Assembly (NCBI GenBank): GCA_018713425.1 | Contig: DVOT01000071.1 | Span: 1-36,172 of the forward strand | DNA: 36,172 nt | Source: Alectryocaccomicrobium faecavium | GTDB taxonomy: Bacteria > Bacillota > Clostridia > Christensenellales > Aristaeellaceae | Direction of reading: 5' to 3' | Shown: in pieces, positions 31,377 to 36,172 of the stretch | Layout of the letters: each line of letters starts with the position of its first letter | Numbering within the stretch: position 1 is the stretch's first letter | Notes under the pieces: generated by a model | What the model was told of the DNA's origin: nothing | What the model saw: the letters and a program-made list of their open reading frames with translations, nothing else | Database searches by the model: none | Made by a program: the position numbers and the translations under genes

Positions 31377-33683
31377 ATGGAATCGTTTGAGAAGTTGCCC
31401 GTTATACCTTTGAGAGGGATTGTGGTATTTCCCTTGCAAACCGCCATGTTCGATATTTCCCGCCCCGGCTCTTTGCGAGCGCTGGAACAGGTGGTGGAAG
31501 AGCAAAAGCGCGTTTTCCTCGTTGCGCAGCGCGATTCTGCGGTGGAAAATCCGCATATCGAAAATTTGTATGGCGTGGGCACCGTTGCTAGGGTGCGGCA
31601 AGTGTTGCGCCTGCCAGATGGTTCGCTTCGCGTGCTCGTAGGTGGGGAGCGGCGCGCTCTGTTGGTGGAGTTGCTGGAACAGGGCGATTTTGCCGTGGCG
31701 AGTATAGCGCCTATGGCGCTCGTTCGCTTGGAGAGCGAAGCGCTGCGCCGCGCCCATGCGCGGGTGATTCGTCGGTTGGTGCGGACGCTAAACCAGCAGA
31801 CGGGGTTGCTTACGAGCGAGGCCGTGAATATGATCATAGGGGAAAAAGATGCCGTTGTGATGGGCGATATCGCGGCGGCGCATGTCTTGAGCGCGTTGGA
31901 AGACAAGCAGGAATTGCTGGAATGCCGCGATGAAGAGGAACGCCTGCAGATGCTGGAGAGCAGGCTCAATGGCGAGTTGCAGATTGTAAAGTTGGAACAC
32001 GAGATACAATCTAAGGTTAGCGCGACGATTGAGCAGCACAACAAGGATTATTATTTGCGGGAACAGATTCGCGTGATCCACGAAGAACTGGGCGATACAG
32101 AGGAAAGCGAGCTGGAGGAACTTCATAGAAAGTTAGAGGCAAGCTCAATGCCCGCTGGCCCCAGGGAGGCGGTGGAACGCGAACTGCGCAAAGCGGAGCA
32201 CCTTGCGCCGGGATCGCCGGAAAGCTCTACGGCTTTCAACTATATTGATTATATGCTGAATTTTCCTTGGGGGCAATATACCAGCGGCAAATTTTCTTTG
32301 GAGCACGCGCGACGCATCTTGGATCAGGAACATTATGGATTGGAAGATGTGAAAAAGCGTGTGTTGGAGCATTTGGCGGTGCTGTCGATTAAGGGTGAGA
32401 TGAAAGGGCCGGTGCTGTGCTTTGTCGGGCCGCCAGGCGTAGGCAAAACTTCGATTGCGCGTTCCATTGCCAAGGCCTTGGGGCGCAAATATGCGCGGAT
32501 GTCGCTGGGAGGCGTGCACGACGAGGCGGAGCTTCGCGGCCATAGGCGCACTTATGTGAGCGCAATGCCCGGCGGAATCGTGTCCGCGATGCGCCAGGCG
32601 GGTTCTATGGATCCCGTGATTTTGTTCGATGAAATCGACAAATTGGCACACGATATGCGCGGAGATCCGGCGGCCGCCATGCTAGAAGTGTTGGATGGGG
32701 AACAGAACTGCGCGTTTATGGATCATTATCTCGACGCGCCGCTGGATCTTTCCAAGGTGTTGTTCATTGCCACGGCCAATACCATGGAGGAAATTCCTCA
32801 CGCTTTGCGGGATCGCATGGAAATGATCGAAGTGCCCAGTTATACGTATGCGGAAAAGCTGCAAATTGCCCGCCGGCATTTGGTGGCAAAGCAGATGAAA
32901 GAAAATGGCCTGAATGGGAACCAACTCCGCTTTCACGACGATGGGATCGCCGAAATTATCGATGGTTATACGCGCGAAGCGGGCGTGCGCGAGCTGGAAC
33001 GGCTGCTGGGCAGCGTTTGCCGGAAAGTGGCTATGGCGGTGGCGGAAGGCAGCGCAAAGCGCGTTGTAGTTACGCAGAAAAACGTGGCGGAGTATCTTGG
33101 CGCGCGCAAATATTTGTCGCAGCCCGTGGAACTCGAGCCGGAAACGGGCGTAGTCAACGCGCTGGCGTGGACGAGCGTGGGCGGGGAAACCATGCCCATT
33201 GAAGTCGCGGTGATGCCGGGCTCTGGCCATATCGATATGACGGGCCGGATGGGGGATGTGATGCAGGAATCCGTTCGCACGGCATATAGCTTTATTCGCT
33301 CGCGCTCAAGCGAATACCGGATCGCCGGGGATTTTCACAAGAACAACGACCTCCACATTCACATGCCGGAAGGCGCTGTTCCTAAGGACGGCCCGAGCGC
33401 GGGCGTGGCTTTGACGTGCGCGATGCTTTCGGCCATTACAGGGGTTCCCGCCCGCCAGGATGTCGCAATGACCGGGGAAGTGACCTTGCGCGGCAAGGTG
33501 CTGCCCATTGGCGGAGTGAAGGAAAAGCTGATGGCCGCCTATCGCATGGGCATCGGTACGGTGCTGGTGCCGGAGGAGAACCAAAAGGATCTCGAACAGA
33601 TCCCGCCCGATGTGCGCAGCCATTTGCAGGTGAAAACCATCCGGCGCGTGGAACAGGCGATAGACTATGTTTTAATTCGGTAA
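31377..33683 (+). CDS. lon: ATP-dependent protease Lon (LonA)
   Basis: 768 residues, the typical LonA length. The N-terminal substrate domain begins LPVIPLRGIVVFPLQTAMFDISRPGS; a coiled coil lies before the AAA+ domain, whose Walker A is GPPGVGKT at 351-358 and Walker B VILFDEIDKL. The protease domain has Ser674 in PKDGPSAG and Lys717 in GGVKEKL, 43 residues apart as in E. coli. It degrades misfolded and regulatory proteins in the cytoplasm. ATG 31377 matches the family N-terminus, but its ribosome-binding site is weak: AAGG only three bases away, GGAAGGGA about seventeen bases away. Longer in-frame readings cross the promoter and terminator and are excluded. engB follows after 12 bases. Confidence 0.96.
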   Translation: MESFEKLPVIPLRGIVVFPLQTAMFDISRPGSLRALEQVVEEQKRVFLVAQRDSAVENPHIENLYGVGTVARVRQVLRLPDGSLRVLVGGERRALLVELLEQGDFAVASIAPMALVRLESEALRRAHARVIRRLVRTLNQQTGLLTSEAVNMIIGEKDAVVMGDIAAAHVLSALEDKQELLECRDEEERLQMLESRLNGELQIVKLEHEIQSKVSATIEQHNKDYYLREQIRVIHEELGDTEESELEELHRKLEASSMPAGPREAVERELRKAEHLAPGSPESSTAFNYIDYMLNFPWGQYTSGKFSLEHARRILDQEHYGLEDVKKRVLEHLAVLSIKGEMKGPVLCFVGPPGVGKTSIARSIAKALGRKYARMSLGGVHDEAELRGHRRTYVSAMPGGIVSAMRQAGSMDPVILFDEIDKLAHDMRGDPAAAMLEVLDGEQNCAFMDHYLDAPLDLSKVLFIATANTMEEIPHALRDRMEMIEVPSYTYAEKLQIARRHLVAKQMKENGLNGNQLRFHDDGIAEIIDGYTREAGVRELERLLGSVCRKVAMAVAEGSAKRVVVTQKNVAEYLGARKYLSQPVELEPETGVVNALAWTSVGGETMPIEVAVMPGSGHIDMTGRMGDVMQESVRTAYSFIRSRSSEYRIAGDFHKNNDLHIHMPEGAVPKDGPSAGVALTCAMLSAITGVPARQDVAMTGEVTLRGKVLPIGGVKEKLMAAYRMGIGTVLVPEENQKDLEQIPPDVRSHLQVKTIRRVEQAIDYVLIR

Positions 33684-33695
33684 AGGAGAACGCGC

Positions 33696-34328
33696 ATGCT
33701 GAAGAAGGCCCAATTTGTGACCTCCATGGCGCAATACCGACCCGCGGGGATGCTCAAGCCCTTTCCCCAGATTGCGCTCGCGGGCAAATCCAATGTGGGG
33801 AAATCGTCTTTGATCAACCGCTTGGCCAACCATACCAAGCTCGCCAAGACATCCTCTGAGCCAGGAAAAACTCGGCTGATCAATTTTTACTTGATGGAAG
33901 ATTGCTTCTATTTGGTGGATTTGCCGGGATATGGCTACGCAAAAGCCTCGCAGGAAGAGCGCAAGCGCTGGAGCGGCATGATCGAAGGGTATTTTGCCAA
34001 CGCGCAGGAACTGAAATGCGCGCTGCAATTGGTAGATATCCGCCACAAACCGACGGAGCAGGATGTGATGATGGTAAACTATTTGCGCCATTATCAACTG
34101 CCGTTTTGCGTGGTCGCCACCAAATGCGATAAGGTTTCGCGTGCAGAGCGCAGCCGCAACATTCCCGTGATTTGTAGGACGTTAGCAGTGCAGCCGTGGG
34201 AAATCTTCACCCACTCCGCGCAAACGGGCTTTGGCACGGACGCGTTGGAGGCGTTCATTCGCAAGGCTGTGGGCCTGGAGGAAGATGCAACGGAGCAAGC
34301 GGAAGAAGGCGGACGGGATGAAGTTTGA
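33696..34328 (+). CDS. engB: Ribosome biogenesis GTP-binding protein EngB/YsxC
   Basis: 210 residues. GTPase motifs: G1 GKSNVGKS at 30-37, G2 region with SSEPGKTRLINFY, G3 DLPGYG and G4 TKCDK; SAQTGFG serves as G5. EngB assists maturation of the 50S subunit. Preceding ATG 33696 is AAAGGAGA. lon-engB adjacency is usual in Firmicutes. The C-terminus is longer than the fold and acidic (LEEDATEQAEEGGRDEV); its last eleven bases overlap the next gene. Confidence 0.96.
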   Translation: MLKKAQFVTSMAQYRPAGMLKPFPQIALAGKSNVGKSSLINRLANHTKLAKTSSEPGKTRLINFYLMEDCFYLVDLPGYGYAKASQEERKRWSGMIEGYFANAQELKCALQLVDIRHKPTEQDVMMVNYLRHYQLPFCVVATKCDKVSRAERSRNIPVICRTLAVQPWEIFTHSAQTGFGTDALEAFIRKAVGLEEDATEQAEEGGRDEV

Positions 34329-36003
34329 TTTGGCAAAACCGGGTGAGGAAGAAGCCATTTTTCGCTTGTACAGGCGTTGCGTCGCCTCCCCGTATTGCAC
34401 ATGGAGCGAGGAGTATCCCGCATGGGAAAACATTCAGGCGGATATGGCGCTGCGCTCTTTGTATGTGGCGCGGGACGCGCAAGGCAGCCTATTGGCGGCC
34501 GCTTCGCTCGGCGCGCTCAATGACATCGATCCGGCAGGCTTTCCGGCGTTGCGGCATCCCTGCGAGCTGGCGCGTTTGTGCGTGTCGCCGGCCGCGCAAG
34601 GGCAGGGCGTAGGTAGCCGGTTCTTGCACTTTTTGCTGGAGGAAGCGGCGCGGCGCGGTTTCGACGGCGTTCGCCTGACGGTGAGCGTGGGACAGAAAAT
34701 CGCCCAGCGTCTGTACCAGCGGGAAGGCTTTGCCGAATGGGGAAAACGATTTTGCTACGGTGGCTGGTTTTATCTCTATCAATTGGAGTTGCCATTAGAA
34801 AGGGGAATTTGTATGGAACGCATGGTAGGAACAACGGTGCGCGGAATTCGTGCGCCGATCATTCGGCAGGGCGATGATATCGCCCAGATCGTGGCCGATA
34901 GCGTGTTGGAAGCCGCGCAGGCAGAGGGATTTGCCTTGCGGGATCGCGATGTCGTTGCGGTAACGGAAGCGGTTGTGGCGCGCGCGCAGGGGAACTACGC
35001 CACTACGGACCAGATTGGCGCGGATGTGCGCGCAAAGTTTGGCGACCATACGGTGGGGGTGATTTTCCCCATTCTGAGTCGAAACCGGTTTGCCATGTGC
35101 CTGAAGGGCATCGCCAAAGGGGCGAAGAAAATCGTGCTCATGCTCAGCTATCCTTCCGATGAAGTGGGCAACCATTTGGTGAGTCTGGATGCGCTGGACG
35201 CGGCGGGCATCGATCCTTATGCGAAAGTGCTCACAGAAGCGGAATTCCACGCGCTTTTTGGCCATAGCAAGCATACGTTCACGGGCGTGGATTACATAGC
35301 GTACTACCGCGAATTGATTGAAAGCGCCGGCAGCGAGGTGGAAATTGTGCTGGCAAACGATTGCCGCGCGATTTTGGCCTATACGTCCTATGTTTTGGCC
35401 TGCGACATTCATTCTCGCGAGCGCACCAAGCGCCTTTTGCGCGCCGCGGGCGCGGAACGGGTCTATGGCCTGGATGATATTTTGAGCGCTAGCGTGGACG
35501 GCAGCGGCTACAACGAGAAGTATGGCCTGCTGGGCAGCAACAAAGCCACGGAAGAATCTGTGAAGCTCTTCCCGCGCGATTGCCTGCCCGTGGTGGAAGC
35601 CATTCAAAAGATGTTGCTGGAAAAGACGGGAAAGCACGTGGAAGTGATGGTCTATGGGGATGGGGCCTTCAAAGATCCGGCCGGAAAGATTTGGGAATTG
35701 GCGGATCCGGTGGTCTCGCCAGCGTATACGCCCGGATTGGAAGGCCGGCCCAATGAAGTGAAGATCAAGTATCTCGCCGACAACGACTTTGCGGGCCTCA
35801 CGGGCGCTGCTTTGCGCGATGCCATCAACGACGCGATCCGGCACAAGGAAAGCGATTTGATCGGCAACATGGCGGCCCAGGGCACAACGCCCCGGCGGCT
35901 TACGGATTTGCTCGGCTCCTTGTGCGACCTTACTTCGGGCAGCGGCGATAAGGGTACGCCCATTGTGCTGGTGCAAGGATACTTTGACAATTACGCTTCC
36001 TGA
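34318..36003 (+). CDS. GNAT acetyltransferase fused in frame to a CofE-like F420-0:glutamate ligase homologue
   Basis: 561 residues read without a stop. Residues 1-160 are a GNAT domain: RLYRRCVASPYCTWSEEYP, the CoA-binding loop SPAAQGQGVGSRFL at 90-103 and RLYQREGFAEWG. Residues 166-561 resemble coenzyme F420-0:gamma-glutamyl ligase (CofE, PF01996): GTTVRGIRAPIIRQGDDIAQIVADSV, VVAVTEAVVARAQGNY and VMVYGDGAFKDPAGKIWELADPV. This long form, about 396 residues against roughly 250 in archaeal CofE, occurs in Clostridia that do not obviously make F420, so the real substrate is unknown. At the junction AAAGGGGA (34799-34806) lies six bases before an in-frame ATG (34813), so the CofE part may also, or mainly, be made alone. 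ATG 34318 overlaps engB and has AAGAAGG upstream. Confidence 0.82.
   Translation: MKFDLAKPGEEEAIFRLYRRCVASPYCTWSEEYPAWENIQADMALRSLYVARDAQGSLLAAASLGALNDIDPAGFPALRHPCELARLCVSPAAQGQGVGSRFLHFLLEEAARRGFDGVRLTVSVGQKIAQRLYQREGFAEWGKRFCYGGWFYLYQLELPLERGICMERMVGTTVRGIRAPIIRQGDDIAQIVADSVLEAAQAEGFALRDRDVVAVTEAVVARAQGNYATTDQIGADVRAKFGDHTVGVIFPILSRNRFAMCLKGIAKGAKKIVLMLSYPSDEVGNHLVSLDALDAAGIDPYAKVLTEAEFHALFGHSKHTFTGVDYIAYYRELIESAGSEVEIVLANDCRAILAYTSYVLACDIHSRERTKRLLRAAGAERVYGLDDILSASVDGSGYNEKYGLLGSNKATEESVKLFPRDCLPVVEAIQKMLLEKTGKHVEVMVYGDGAFKDPAGKIWELADPVVSPAYTPGLEGRPNEVKIKYLADNDFAGLTGAALRDAINDAIRHKESDLIGNMAAQGTTPRRLTDLLGSLCDLTSGSGDKGTPIVLVQGYFDNYAS
34799..34815 (+). promoter_or_regulatory. Internal Shine-Dalgarno and ATG at the GNAT/CofE junction
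   Basis: AAAGGGGA (34799-34806), a six-base spacer and an ATG (34813) in frame with the upstream GNAT codons. The position is exactly the boundary between the two domains, so a free 396-residue CofE-like protein (34813-36003) is expected. Confidence 0.75.
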
Positions 36004-36172
36004 TAGGACTACACTTGATCGCTGTGTCTGGCGCTGTTCAAAATTTTTTGTAGGAGCAGGAGTGAAAGCTCGGCGAATGGCGTCCACAAGTGCAGCCATC
36101 GCTTTAACGGCTTGAAATTGGCAGATTGCTGGGAAATGCTATTATCATGGATAACCGGCGGGTAGCGATACG
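36004..36172 (+). other. Non-coding end region
   Basis: No ORF with gene-like character begins here before the window ends. The stretch contains the promoter described at 36118-36145; the first hundred bases show a short T-run (TTTTTT near 36043) without a convincing stem. Confidence 0.5.
36118..36145 (+). promoter_or_regulatory. Probable extended -10 promoter at the window end
   Basis: TTGGCA (36118-36123), 16-base spacer, TATTAT (36140-36145) preceded by TGC, an extended -10 form. It would drive a gene beyond the right edge. Confidence 0.6.

Noticed and set aside
1..36172. Mobile elements, CRISPR arrays, tRNA or rRNA genes
   Set aside because: No transposase, integrase, spaced repeats, cloverleaf or rRNA-like stretch was seen; gene order is housekeeping-like.

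Overview
The window looks like a chromosomal stretch from an anaerobic Gram-positive bacterium of the class Clostridia. A Christensenellales-like gut lineage is a guess; no marker seen here fixes the order. Base composition is moderately GC-rich by eye. Supporting signs are the IspH-ribosomal protein S1 fusion, the cmk-plsC-ispH/S1 order, a YlmC/YmxH-type protein next to nrdR, strong GGAGG ribosome-binding sites, frequent GTG/TTG starts, and many ATGA/GTGA stop-start overlaps. I see no mobile element, CRISPR array, tRNA or rRNA.

Region 1 (1-16845, + strand) is a dense run of envelope and housekeeping genes: a 5'-truncated FHA protein, an FtsW/RodA-type SEDS glycan polymerase and a class B penicillin-binding protein; then MoxR ATPase, a DUF58 protein and a TgpA-like membrane protein without a transglutaminase core; then uvrC, a PepV-type dipeptidase, cmk, plsC, the ispH-rpsA fusion, leuS and uppP. 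Peptidoglycan polymerisation, lipid-carrier supply (IspH, UppP) and phospholipid synthesis (PlsC) lie together. uppP ends at a bidirectional terminator.

Region 2 (16903-21575) has a three-gene minus-strand operon (GlpA-like dehydrogenase with a BFD-type [2Fe-2S] domain, an FAD/NAD oxidoreductase, a DUF1667 Cys-rich protein) probably oxidising glycerol-3-phosphate. It is divergent from a COG2509-type FAD dehydrogenase. The two good sigma-A promoters have their -35 boxes in one palindrome, and the glp-like operon has a terminator hairpin in its leader.

Region 3 (21624-27152) holds tsaE-tsaB-rimI, an alpha/beta hydrolase with its own promoter, a membrane-anchored MurF-like ligase paired with a D-Ala-D-Ala ligase, and ylmC. 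Region 4 (27268-36172) holds nrdR, a PhoB/PhoR-type two-component system translationally coupled to an Fe-S aldo/keto reductase, lon with its own promoter, engB, and an ORF joining a GNAT acetyltransferase to a CofE-like ligase.

The main points for follow-up are two in-frame fusions (IspH-S1 and GNAT-CofE) that each carry a good Shine-Dalgarno and ATG at the domain junction; the absence of any standard start codon for the complete IspH domain (an ACG sits where the ATG should be); the leader terminator of the glp-like operon; and the TgpA-like protein lacking its enzyme domain.
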